Source: an uncultured Sphingomonadaceae bacterium
GTDB taxonomy: Bacteria > Pseudomonadota > Alphaproteobacteria > Sphingomonadales > Sphingomonadaceae
Assembly: GCA_937920575.1 (NCBI GenBank)
Contig: CAKZSF010000324.1
Location: 1-6,865, forward strand
Direction of reading: 5' to 3'
DNA: 6,865 nt
The notes under the pieces were generated by a model, which had not been told where the DNA came from, did no database searches, and saw only the letters and a program-made list of their open reading frames with translations. Positions 1-6,860 of the stretch are shown here, in pieces (position 1 is the stretch's first letter; each line of letters opens with the position of its first letter). A program made the position numbers and the translations under genes.

Positions 1-2094
1 GTCGCCGCTGACAAGGGCACGGCGCGCTTCTCTGACGTTGCCAATGGCATTGCAGAGGATCACGGGTTCTGGCTTGACGACGCGTTCGCGAGCGGCGGAT
101 CGAATGGTTATGACCACAAGGCGATGGGCATCACCGCCAAGGGCGCGTGGGTTTCTGTGCAGCGCCACTTCCGCGAAATGGGCGTTGATGTGCAGAGCGA
201 AAGCGTGCGCGTGGTTGGCTGCGGCGATATGTCCGGCGATGTGTTTGGCAACGGCATGCTGCTGTCCAAGGCGATCAAGCTGGTCGCGGCATTTGATCAC
301 CGCCACATTTTCTTCGACCCCGATCCCGACCCGGCGAAAAGCTGGAAAGAACGCCAGCGGCTGTATGATCTGCCTCGCTCAAGTTGGGAAGATTATGACG
401 CGAAACTGATCTCCAAAGGCGGCGGCGTGTTCTCGCGCGCGTCGAAAAGCATCAAGCTAACCGCGGCGATGCGAAAAACTCTCGATACCGATCTGACCGA
501 GGCTGATCCCGATACGCTGATTTCGCTTATCTTGAAGGCTCCGATTGATCTGGTCTGGTTCGGTGGGATTGGCACCTACATCAAGGCAGAGCGCGAGCCG
601 AACATCGATGTTGGCGATCCCGCCAATGATGCTTTGCGCGTCAATGCCTGCGATGTCCGTGCCAAGGTTGTTGGCGAGGGCGCAAACCTTGGCACGACGC
701 AGGCTGCACGCATTGAATTCGCGATGAACGGCGGGCGGATCAACACCGATTTCATCGACAACTCCGCTGGTGTGGATTGCTCCGACAATGAGGTGAACAT
801 CAAGATCGCGCTGGCAGCGGCGCGGCGTGCTGGCAAATTGTCAGAGAAAAAGCGCAACAGTCTGCTGGCAGCTATGACTGATGAGGTTGCCGCGCTGGTG
901 CTGGAAAACAACCGGCTGCAAGCGCTGGCGCTGTCCGTCGCCGAAAAAGGTGGCGCGAAATCGGTGCCATCCTTGATGCGCTTGCTCGACCAGTTGGAAG
1001 AGCGCGGCGCACTCGATCGGCGCACAGAGGGTATTGCCGACAACGAAGTGCTTGCGCGCCGCGCGGGCGAAGGCTTTGGCAAGACCCGGCCTGAATTGGC
1101 GGTTGTGCTATCCACCACCAAACTGGTCATGCAGGATGCGATTGAGGCAAGCGACTTGCCCGATGATCTTGCGCTGGTCCCGATGCTGATCGCGGCGTTC
1201 CCGTCCAAGATGCAATCGGCCTTCAAACCGCAGATTCTCAATCACCGCCTGCGCCGCGAGCTGATTGCAACCAAGCTGGCCAATCTGGTGATCAACCGAC
1301 TGGGTCTGATCCAGCCGTTTGAACTGGCCGAGGAAGAAGGCGTGGGGCTGGCAGAAGTCGCAGCAGCATTTGTCGCGGCAGAACAAATGTTCGAGATCGG
1401 CGCGATTTGGGACATGCTCGACACCGCCGATATGCCTGAACAAGCGCGACTGGTCTTGTTGGACCGTGTCGCCACCGCAATGCGAAGCCAGATGGCGGAT
1501 ATCTTGCGTGCCGGCGTTGGCTCTAGCCCGAGCGCCCTGATCGGATCACTGGGCAAGTCGGTTCAGGCGCTTACGCAGTCCACCGATGCTTTGCTGTCGA
1601 ACGAGGCGCGCGAACAATCAGGCCGGATGCGCGAAGCGCTCTCAGCAGCAGGAGCCCCGGCGAAAGCGGCTGCGAAAGTAGCGCATTTGTTCGACCTCGA
1701 TGGTTCCATCGGAATTGCCAAGCTGGCAGTCGATTCCGAAATTGATGCAGCGCAAATCACCCGTGCCTTTGGTACGTTGGGCGCAGCGCTGGGGCTAGAT
1801 TGGGCGCAAGGCACGGCGGCACGAATGGATCCATCCGATCCGTGGGAGCGCCTGCTGGTTGCAGGGCTCGCGCGCGATTTCCAGCAAATGCGGCTGGAGT
1901 TTCTCGCGCGGCTGGCTGGTCGAATCGCGGCGAAAGGCACATTGACTGATGTGGTTTGCGATTGGGAAGAGCAGCAATGCGATGCAATCCGCCAATTCCG
2001 GGCAATGATCGCGCGCGCGCAAGGCTCCACGCCAGTTGCTCCAGCAATGCTTGCGCAAATCGCCAGTCAAGCGCGCAATCTGCTGGCTCGCTAA
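1..2094 (+). CDS. gdhZ: NAD-specific glutamate dehydrogenase, large (GDH180-type), C-terminal part, 5' truncated by window edge
   Basis: Oxidatively deaminates L-glutamate to 2-oxoglutarate and ammonium with NAD+, a cytoplasmic catabolic step feeding the TCA cycle. The reading frame is open from base 1 to the TAA at 2092-2094, giving 697 residues; family members are about 1,550-1,600 residues, so more than half lies upstream. The visible part starts inside the catalytic region (VAADKGTARFSD at residues 1-12, FASGGSNGYDHKAMGIT at about 29-45). It continues through the dinucleotide-binding fold (GDMSGDVFGNG, 75-85), WFGGIGTYIK (about 186-195), GEGANLGTTQ (225-234) and NTDFIDNSAGVDCSDNEVNIK (248-268). 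The last 400 or so residues are the helical C-terminal domain of this family, including FPSKMQSAF and LRRELIATKLAN. No frameshift or internal stop is seen. The symbol follows Caulobacter usage; gdhB is used in Pseudomonas. Family assignment is very secure, and the real start is outside the window. Confidence 0.97.
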   Translation, partial: VAADKGTARFSDVANGIAEDHGFWLDDAFASGGSNGYDHKAMGITAKGAWVSVQRHFREMGVDVQSESVRVVGCGDMSGDVFGNGMLLSKAIKLVAAFDHRHIFFDPDPDPAKSWKERQRLYDLPRSSWEDYDAKLISKGGGVFSRASKSIKLTAAMRKTLDTDLTEADPDTLISLILKAPIDLVWFGGIGTYIKAEREPNIDVGDPANDALRVNACDVRAKVVGEGANLGTTQAARIEFAMNGGRINTDFIDNSAGVDCSDNEVNIKIALAAARRAGKLSEKKRNSLLAAMTDEVAALVLENNRLQALALSVAEKGGAKSVPSLMRLLDQLEERGALDRRTEGIADNEVLARRAGEGFGKTRPELAVVLSTTKLVMQDAIEASDLPDDLALVPMLIAAFPSKMQSAFKPQILNHRLRRELIATKLANLVINRLGLIQPFELAEEEGVGLAEVAAAFVAAEQMFEIGAIWDMLDTADMPEQARLVLLDRVATAMRSQMADILRAGVGSSPSALIGSLGKSVQALTQSTDALLSNEAREQSGRMREALSAAGAPAKAAAKVAHLFDLDGSIGIAKLAVDSEIDAAQITRAFGTLGAALGLDWAQGTAARMDPSDPWERLLVAGLARDFQQMRLEFLARLAGRIAAKGTLTDVVCDWEEQQCDAIRQFRAMIARAQGSTPVAPAMLAQIASQARNLLAR

Positions 2095-2108
2095 GGCAAG
2101 CCGTCCGA

Positions 2109-2141
2109 GCGCTTTTGGCTTGACCCGGCGAGGAAAAGCGC
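2109..2141. repeat. Perfect 8-bp inverted repeat in the gap after the glutamate dehydrogenase gene
   Basis: GCGCTTTT at 2109-2116 is matched exactly by AAAAGCGC at 2134-2141, with a 17-base loop. It lies 15 bases past the dehydrogenase stop and ends 15 bases before the reductase ATG, so it fills the centre of the 62-base gap. No T run follows the stem on either strand, so it is not a classical intrinsic terminator. It could be a Rho-linked or processing hairpin protecting the upstream mRNA, or a protein-binding site. The structure is seen directly; the role is unknown. Confidence 0.5.
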
Positions 2142-2156
2142 CAATCCCTCCGCGCC

Positions 2157-3383
2157 ATGGAACACGCAGATGTCGTGATAGTAGGGGGCGGACATGGCGG
2201 CGCGCAGGCGGCAATTGCCTTGCGCCAAAATGGGTTCGAAGGCTCGGTCATGTTGATCGGGCGCGATGCCAATCCGCCTTATGAACGCCCGCCTTTGTCA
2301 AAAGATTATCTCTCAGGCGACAAGCCGTTCGAGCGGATAATGATCCGACCGGAGAAGTTCTGGGCCGATAAGGATATTCAGCTAAAACTGGGCTCGACGG
2401 TGACCAAGATCGATGCGCAGGCGCATACGGTCACTTTGGCGCGTGGCGGCGAAGTGACCTATCGCAAGCTAATCTGGGCAGCAGGTGGAGACGCGCGGCG
2501 TCTGTCGTGCAAAGGCGCCGATCTGGATGGCGTACACGCAGTGCGCGACCGACGCGATGTTGACCGCATCATGGCCGAGCTGGAAGGCGGTGCGCAACGC
2601 GTCGTGGTCATTGGCGGCGGCTATATCGGTCTGGAGGCCGCCTCTGTTCTGCGCAAGCTGGAGCGTGATGTGACAGTTCTGGAGAGCCTGCCGCGTGTTT
2701 TGGCGCGTGTTGCCGGGCCAGACCTGTCAGACTTCTATCAGGCCGAACATATCTGTCAGGGTGTCGATCTGCGTCTCAACGCCCAAATGGACCACATCGA
2801 AGGTGACGGAGAGAAGGTCACCGGTGTGATCATGTCGGATGGTGAGCGGATAGCCTGCGATATGGTGATCGTCGGGATCGGCATTGTGCCGTCCGTCGGG
2901 CCATTGATTGCGGCGGGAGCGTCAGGGTCGAACGGTGTCGATGTTGACGAATATTGTCGCACCGTGCTCGATGACATTTACGCGATTGGCGATTGCGCGA
3001 GCCATGCGAATCCCTTCGCCGACAAGGCGGTAATTCGGCTGGAATCGGTGCAGAACGCTAACGATATGGCGACCACAGCAGCCAAGGCGATTTGCGGCGA
3101 TAAACAACCATACCACGCCTTCCCGTGGTTCTGGTCCAACCAGTATGATCTGAAATTGCAAACCGCTGGCCTTTCTATGGGTCATGACGACACGGTGTTG
3201 CGCGGTGATCCAGAGGCGCGCAAATTTTCGGTCGTGTACTTGAAGGAAGGCCGCGTGATCGCACTCGATTGCGTTAATTCGGTCAAAGATTATGCGCAGG
3301 GCCGTAAAGTGATTGAGGCTGGACTGGTGGCGACCAAGGAAGAGTTGGCCAACACAGACACGCCGCTCAAAGAGCTGCTGTAA
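2157..3383 (+). CDS. FAD-dependent ferredoxin (rubredoxin/putidaredoxin-type) reductase
   Basis: A 408-residue flavoprotein of the class that passes electrons from NADH through FAD to a small ferredoxin or rubredoxin serving a P450 or dioxygenase. The FAD fold opens with [10 protein letters not shown] (GxGxxG at residues 10-15), followed by [13 protein letters not shown] (40-52). The central NAD fold has [12 protein letters not shown] (149-160) with Glu176 at the end of the second strand, which suggests NADH over NADPH. The second FAD motif is IYAIGDCA (274-281, Asp279), then [11 protein letters not shown] (295-305) and [13 protein letters not shown] (323-335), typical of the C-terminal reductase domain. 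Length is normal for the family. The ATG is fixed by the Rossmann strand just behind it, yet no Shine-Dalgarno lies upstream (the preceding bases are pyrimidine-rich). No ferredoxin, P450 or oxygenase gene is visible nearby, so the partner is unknown. The 3' end overlaps queG on the other strand by 17 bases. Confidence 0.93.
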   Translation: MEHADVVIVGGGHGGAQAAIALRQNGFEGSVMLIGRDANPPYERPPLSKDYLSGDKPFERIMIRPEKFWADKDIQLKLGSTVTKIDAQAHTVTLARGGEVTYRKLIWAAGGDARRLSCKGADLDGVHAVRDRRDVDRIMAELEGGAQRVVVIGGGYIGLEAASVLRKLERDVTVLESLPRVLARVAGPDLSDFYQAEHICQGVDLRLNAQMDHIEGDGEKVTGVIMSDGERIACDMVIVGIGIVPSVGPLIAAGASGSNGVDVDEYCRTVLDDIYAIGDCASHANPFADKAVIRLESVQNANDMATTAAKAICGDKQPYHAFPWFWSNQYDLKLQTAGLSMGHDDTVLRGDPEARKFSVVYLKEGRVIALDCVNSVKDYAQGRKVIEAGLVATKEELANTDTPLKELL

Positions 3384-4443
3384 GCCTCGACAACGCCCAG
3401 TCCGCCGCCTCTGCGACGACTGGATCAGGATCACTGGTCAGCGCTTCAACCGGTGCCTTCAGTTTGCCTTCGGCGCTATTACCCGCAGCGATCAGACAAT
3501 TTCTCACAAAACGGTCGCGCCCGATCCGCTTGATGGGCGAACCAGAGAACATCGCGCGAAAGCCCGCGTCATCCAAAACCAGCAGATCTGCAAGATCAGG
3601 CGCGAGCAAATCCTCGCGCGCTGCAAAGGCGCGATTGGCCGCCGCGCTGTCCGCAAACTTGTTCCACGGGCACACTGCCAGACAATCATCGCAGCCATAG
3701 ATGCGGTTGCCGATTGCTTCGCGAAATTCATCAGGAATCGGCCCCTTATGCTCGATCGTAAGATAGGAAATGCACCGCCGCGCATCGAGTTTGTAGGGGG
3801 CGGGGAAGGCATGGGTCGGGCAAGCGGTCTGGCAATCGGTGCAGCTGCCGCAATGGTCCACTTCCTGCTCATCGGGTGCAAATGGCACGGTGCAATATAT
3901 CGCACCCAAAAACAGCCAGCTACCATGCGCCCGGCTCACCAGATTGGTGTGCTTGCCTTGCCAGCCCAGTCCAGCGGCTTGCCCTAGGGGCTTTTCCATA
4001 ACCGGGGCAGTGTCGACGAACACTTTGAGCTGTACATCGCTCAGCCCCTCGCGCTCCGCCTCTGCCACCAGCCAACGGGCTAGACGCTTGAGCGCCTTTT
4101 TGACCGTATCATGATAGTCGCGCCCTTGGGCATAGACCGAAATGCGCGCCTTGTCTGGATGCGCTTCCAGCGCCAGCGGATCGTGTTCAGGAGTGTAGGC
4201 CATGCCGAGCGCAATCACGCTCTGCGCCTCCGGCCACATGCTTTTCGGGCTTTGGCGAACTTCGGCACGATCCTCCATCCAGCCCATCGTGCCGTGATGG
4301 CCCGCATCCAGCCATTCGCGCAGCCGACGTGTGCGAACCGGATCATCCGCCGCCGGTGCAAAGCCGATTGCGACAAAGCCTTCGGCCTTGGCTTGTTCGA
4401 CCAAACGCGCCTTCAGGGCATCAGTAACCGCTGAATTAACCAA
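3367..4443 (-). CDS. queG: Epoxyqueuosine reductase QueG (tRNA queuosine biosynthesis)
   Basis: Reduces epoxyqueuosine to queuosine at tRNA position 34 (GUN anticodons), using cobalamin and two [4Fe-4S] clusters, in the cytoplasm. The 358-residue product has the family landmarks in order: GHHGTMGWM (48-56), YAQGRDYHD (104-112), [26 protein letters not shown] (143-168) with the conserved acid Asp144, cluster motif [12 protein letters not shown] (198-209), [12 protein letters not shown] (223-234) and second cluster motif [13 protein letters not shown] (249-261). A HEAT-like tail follows from about residue 303. The start is TTG at 4443-4441: the same frame has a TGA at 4464-4462, no ATG occurs before Met53, and AGGAG lies 11 bases upstream of the TTG. 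The gene stands alone on this strand, divergent from the ABC operon and convergent with the reductase. No other queuosine gene is in view. The identification is secure. Confidence 0.97.
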   Translation of the reverse strand: MVNSAVTDALKARLVEQAKAEGFVAIGFAPAADDPVRTRRLREWLDAGHHGTMGWMEDRAEVRQSPKSMWPEAQSVIALGMAYTPEHDPLALEAHPDKARISVYAQGRDYHDTVKKALKRLARWLVAEAEREGLSDVQLKVFVDTAPVMEKPLGQAAGLGWQGKHTNLVSRAHGSWLFLGAIYCTVPFAPDEQEVDHCGSCTDCQTACPTHAFPAPYKLDARRCISYLTIEHKGPIPDEFREAIGNRIYGCDDCLAVCPWNKFADSAAANRAFAAREDLLAPDLADLLVLDDAGFRAMFSGSPIKRIGRDRFVRNCLIAAGNSAEGKLKAPVEALTSDPDPVVAEAADWALSRLTAAL

Positions 4444-4451
4444 CTTCGCTG

Positions 4452-4479
4452 TTGCTCCTGTTCACATACCGTGTCTAAC
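4452..4479 (+). promoter_or_regulatory. Possible promoter of the ABC operon in the 44-base divergent gap
   Basis: TTGCTC at 4452-4457 (3 of 6 to the -35 consensus) and TCTAAC at 4474-4479 (4 of 6 to TATAAT) are 16 bases apart. Transcription from this pair would begin close to the ATG at 4488, giving a leaderless or nearly leaderless mRNA. That would explain why no Shine-Dalgarno is visible. The match is weak and is offered only because the gap is short and must serve two divergent genes. Confidence 0.25.
4455..4459 (-). promoter_or_regulatory. Ribosome binding site for queG (AGGAG), supporting a TTG start
   Basis: The minus strand reads AGGAG here, 11 bases before the TTG at 4443. The spacing is slightly long. 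Together with the in-frame TGA just upstream at 4464-4462 and the lack of ATG or GTG in the remaining codons, it makes TTG the best start for queG. Confidence 0.6.
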
Positions 4480-4487
4480 TCGCGGCC

Positions 4488-5513
4488 ATGCAAAGCGAGC
4501 TAGGCGAAGCGCCCGAGATGGGCAATGCTGAGAAGCATGTTGTCCCACCGGCGTCCGGCGCACGTCCATTGGCAATGGAGGCGCGTGGGCTGGTCAAACG
4601 TTTTCAGGGCACGCTGGCCGTCGATGGGGTCGACATCGCGATTCCTGAAGGCTCGATCTACGGAGTGCTTGGCCCCAATGGCGCGGGCAAGACCACCACT
4701 TTGCGCATGCTGCTGGGCATAATCGAGCCCGATGAAGGGTTCCGGCAAGTGCTGGGCCACAGCAACCCGCATGATATTGCGCGTGCGATCGGCTATCTGC
4801 CTGAGGAGCGCGGGCTTTACCCCAGCATGAAGGCGACCGACGCGATCGGTTTTATGGGCGCTTTGCGCGGGCTGCCGATTGCCGAGGGCCGCGTGCGTGG
4901 CCGTGAAATGATGGAGCAGTACGGATTGGGGGAGGCGGTTGATCGCCAAATCCGGCAACTGTCCAAAGGGATGGCGCAGACTGTGCAATTGCTCGGCACG
5001 TTGGTGCATCAACCGCGTCTGGTGGTGCTGGATGAGCCGTTCTCGGGCCTCGATGCGATCAATCAGGGCAAGCTGGAGGTTCTGATCCGCGATCTGGCGG
5101 ATAAGGGCACAACGGTGATCTTTTCCACCCATGTGATCAGCCACGCTGAGCGTTTGTGCGAAGGGATTGCCATTATCGCAGGCGGCAAAGTGCCGTTCTC
5201 TGGTTCTGTCGATGTGGCGCGCGATCGCATTCCGGCGCAAGTCGCGTTGGAAACGCGCGAAGGCGAGGGCGCATGGTGCGATGCGATTCCCGATGGTGCA
5301 CGGCATGACCACAAATCGGGCGGCGGGCATTTCTGGAACTTCCCCCTCCCCAAAACGGGTGTCGAACCTCTGTTGAAGGCGCTGATTGAGGGCGATGCGG
5401 GGATCCTTTCACTCAGCATTGAGCGCGCGGGCTTGCACGATGCATTTGTCGCGATCGCTGGCGAGGCTGCCGCAGCCGAAATGGAACGCAACGCGGCGGG
5501 AGAAGACGTATGA
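4488..5513 (+). CDS. ABC transporter ATP-binding protein, NatA-like (ABC-2 type exporter)
   Basis: A 341-residue cytoplasmic ATPase that would power the permease encoded directly downstream. ATP-site elements are complete: Walker A GPNGAGKTT (62-70), the Q-loop region as YLPEERGLYP (103-112), where this subfamily has Glu in place of the usual Gln, signature LSKGM (158-162), Walker B VVLDEP (179-184), D-loop SGLD (186-189) and switch His215 in FSTHVISHAE. The last 100 or so residues, ending in IERAGLHDAFVAIAG, fit the accessory C-terminal domain of NatA-like ATPases. About 29 residues precede the conserved LVKRFQGTLAVDG block. They are polar, Ala/Pro-containing and poorly conserved in appearance, so ATG 4518 or 4575 are alternative starts, but none of the three has a clear Shine-Dalgarno. 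An in-frame TAA at 4476-4478 limits the start to 4488 or later. Substrate unknown; sodium export (NatAB) or drug/lipid export are possibilities by family only. Confidence 0.95.
   Translation: MQSELGEAPEMGNAEKHVVPPASGARPLAMEARGLVKRFQGTLAVDGVDIAIPEGSIYGVLGPNGAGKTTTLRMLLGIIEPDEGFRQVLGHSNPHDIARAIGYLPEERGLYPSMKATDAIGFMGALRGLPIAEGRVRGREMMEQYGLGEAVDRQIRQLSKGMAQTVQLLGTLVHQPRLVVLDEPFSGLDAINQGKLEVLIRDLADKGTTVIFSTHVISHAERLCEGIAIIAGGKVPFSGSVDVARDRIPAQVALETREGEGAWCDAIPDGARHDHKSGGGHFWNFPLPKTGVEPLLKALIEGDAGILSLSIERAGLHDAFVAIAGEAAAAEMERNAAGEDV
5498..5502 (+). promoter_or_regulatory. Ribosome binding site of the ABC permease gene (GGGAG)
   Basis: GGGAG lies seven bases before the ATG at 5510, inside the end of the ATPase gene. 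With the ATGA overlap it supports coupled translation of the two subunits from one mRNA. Confidence 0.6.
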
Positions 5514-6766
5514 GCATGTCTCAAGCGACCGAACGTCTTTCGATGTGGCAGGCGGCCTTTGTTGTCGCCCGGCGCGATTTCAGCGCGATCCTGTTCAGCC
5601 GATCCTTTATCTTCTTTCTGCTTGGGCCGTTATTCCCGGCCATCATTTTTATGCTGGCAGGTGGCATTGGTGCGGCAGCGGCGGAAAACCGCGTGCCCCC
5701 TTCAATCGCCGTGCAAATGCCTCAGCAAGATGCTTTGAAGCTGCAAGTCGCCCACGAACGCGCGCGCGAAGAACTGGGCGACCGAGTACCAGCGTTCACA
5801 TTCGTCGAGGCTGCCGACCAGGGCGAAGGAAAAATGGCCGCCATGCTGGGTGATGCCAAGGGCGAAGTGGGCGCCACGTTGACTGGCACATTGGCCAAAC
5901 CGGTGCTGACCGCGACGGAAGGCAGGTTGAATTCATGGCGAGGGATTGTCGCGATGCAGCTGGCTGCGGCGCAGGACAACGCGCAATTTGCCTATCCTGC
6001 ACTGCAGACGACCACGGTTGAGACCACTGGCGCGACACAGAAACGATCCCGCCAACAAACCGCACAAGCATCCATGACACTGCTGTTTCTGCTGATGATG
6101 CTGCTCGCCGGGATGGTGTTGTCCAATCTGGTGGAGGAAAAGGCCAACAAGATTATCGAGATATTGGCGGCCGCACTGCCGATGGATTCGGTGTTCTTTG
6201 GCAAGTTGTTCGCGATGCTGGGCGTGTCGCTGGTGGGCCTTGCCGTGTGGGGATCGGCAATTGGCTTGGCGGTGTTGGCGCTTGGCGATGTCGGTGGATT
6301 GCAATCCATGTTGACGGCGTTGCCAGTACCCGGTGTCGGCTGGCCACTGTTTATCGCTCTGTTCGTGATCTATTTCTCGATGGGCTATTTGCTGATCGGC
6401 TCGATCTTCCTAGCGATTGGCGCGTTGGCCAGCACTGTGCGTGAAGTGCAGACGCTGTCCATGCCGGTCACAATGCTGCAATTGTTGGTGTTTTTCTTCG
6501 CCAGCTTCGTCCTGCTCGATGGGGCCAGCTTCTTGCAATGGGTGGCGATTGCTTTCCCGCTCAGCTCGCCTTTCGCAATGCTGGCTATGGGCGCGCAGGA
6601 GGATACCATTTGGACGCATTTTGCCGCGCTTGCCTATCAAATCATGTGGGTTGCGATCTTCATCAAGCTGGGCGCGGCGCTGTTCCGCAAACGGGTGATG
6701 CAATCTGGCCCAGCCAAGTCTGGCACGCCGCGTTGGATGTTCTGGAAACGCCAGCAGACATCGTAG
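5510..6766 (+). CDS. ABC-2 type transporter permease, NatB-like
   Basis: A 418-residue inner-membrane subunit partnering the ATPase just upstream; start and stop overlap as ATGA (5510-5513), the sign of a coupled pair. The topology is that of NatB-type permeases. A cytoplasmic N-terminus with VVARRDFSAILFSRSF (18-33) leads to a first membrane helix at about 33-53. A large extracytoplasmic segment of about 130 residues (55-185, soluble and charged) follows, then a cluster of helices at about 188-207, 231-257, 279-306, 318-336, 342-360 and 368-392. The motif NLVEEKANKIIEILAAALP (206-224) after the second helix is the conserved EEK-x-N-x-x-E-x-L element of this family. The tail (393-418) is rich in Arg, Lys and Trp and should be cytoplasmic. 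The transported substrate cannot be read from sequence. Family membership is strong; NatB function itself is not established. Confidence 0.94.
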   Translation: MSMSQATERLSMWQAAFVVARRDFSAILFSRSFIFFLLGPLFPAIIFMLAGGIGAAAAENRVPPSIAVQMPQQDALKLQVAHERAREELGDRVPAFTFVEAADQGEGKMAAMLGDAKGEVGATLTGTLAKPVLTATEGRLNSWRGIVAMQLAAAQDNAQFAYPALQTTTVETTGATQKRSRQQTAQASMTLLFLLMMLLAGMVLSNLVEEKANKIIEILAAALPMDSVFFGKLFAMLGVSLVGLAVWGSAIGLAVLALGDVGGLQSMLTALPVPGVGWPLFIALFVIYFSMGYLLIGSIFLAIGALASTVREVQTLSMPVTMLQLLVFFFASFVLLDGASFLQWVAIAFPLSSPFAMLAMGAQEDTIWTHFAALAYQIMWVAIFIKLGAALFRKRVMQSGPAKSGTPRWMFWKRQQTS

Positions 6767-6772
6767 AGGCAA

Positions 6773-6794
6773 GTTTCTTTGCGAAACCCTTTTT
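6773..6794 (+). terminator. Weak terminator-like hairpin after the ABC operon
   Basis: GTTTC (6773-6777) and GAAAC (6783-6787) can form a 5-bp stem with a five-base loop, followed by CC and five T residues (6790-6794). It begins seven bases after the permease stop. The stem is short and AT-rich, so termination would be weak; the T run also merges into the putative -35 element that follows. Confidence 0.3.
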
Positions 6795-6820
6795 ACAAGA
6801 GTGTAAGTAAGCTATACTCT
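6792..6820 (+). promoter_or_regulatory. Putative promoter with overlapping inverted repeats, for a gene beyond the right edge
   Basis: TTTACA (6792-6797, 5 of 6 to the -35 consensus) and TATACT (6813-6818, 5 of 6 to the -10) stand 15 bases apart, a short spacer. Two inverted repeats overlap them: TTACA-N4-TGTAA (6793-6806, perfect) and AGAGTGTA-N7-TATACTCT (6798-6820, 7 of 8 matched). Dyads laid over both hexamers are what a repressor operator looks like, for example of TetR-type regulators. The sequence elements are seen; promoter and operator function are inferred. Confidence 0.45.
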
Positions 6821-6830
6821 CCGACAACGA

Positions 6831-6852
6831 ATCCGTCGCCAAACGAACGGAT
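6831..6852 (+). repeat. Inverted repeat in the leader just upstream of the final ribosome binding site
   Basis: ATCCGT (6831-6836) pairs with ACGGAT (6847-6852); two further G-C pairs are possible inside if A6846 bulges out. The hairpin would sit one base before the AAAGGAG site and could affect ribosome access, or it may be chance. Confidence 0.3.
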
Positions 6853-6853
6853 C

Positions 6854-6860
6854 AAAGGAG
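6854..6860 (+). promoter_or_regulatory. Strong ribosome binding site (AAAGGAG) for a gene starting just past the window
   Basis: AAAGGAG is followed by only five bases to the window end, with no start codon in them. A start codon within the next few bases outside would be at normal spacing. It is one of the best Shine-Dalgarno matches in the window, so a plus-strand gene almost certainly begins immediately to the right. Confidence 0.65.

Noticed and set aside
158..162. The LSKGM signature of the ABC ATPase as a defective ATP site (position is in residues of the protein encoded at 4488-5513)
   Set aside because: Departures from LSGGQ such as LSKG are normal in NatA-like ATPases, and Walker A, Walker B and the switch His are intact.
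576..1241. A 221-codon minus-strand open frame opposite glutamate dehydrogenase
   Set aside because: Ser/Arg/Ala-rich shadow translation with no domain, opposite a highly conserved catalytic region.
1..2094. Glutamate dehydrogenase as a truncated pseudogene
   Set aside because: The frame is open to the very first base and continues family-typical catalytic sequence, so the missing N-terminus is a window-edge effect.
3313..3987. A 224-codon plus-strand open frame opposite queG
   Set aside because: It is a shadow of queG, whose cluster motifs prove the minus strand is coding; the translation resembles no protein family.
4500..5330. A 276-codon open frame on the minus strand, antisense to the ABC ATPase
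   Set aside because: It lies wholly opposite a gene with complete ATPase motifs, its translation is Arg/His/Gln-rich with no recognisable motif, and long antisense frames are expected in GC-rich codon-biased genes.
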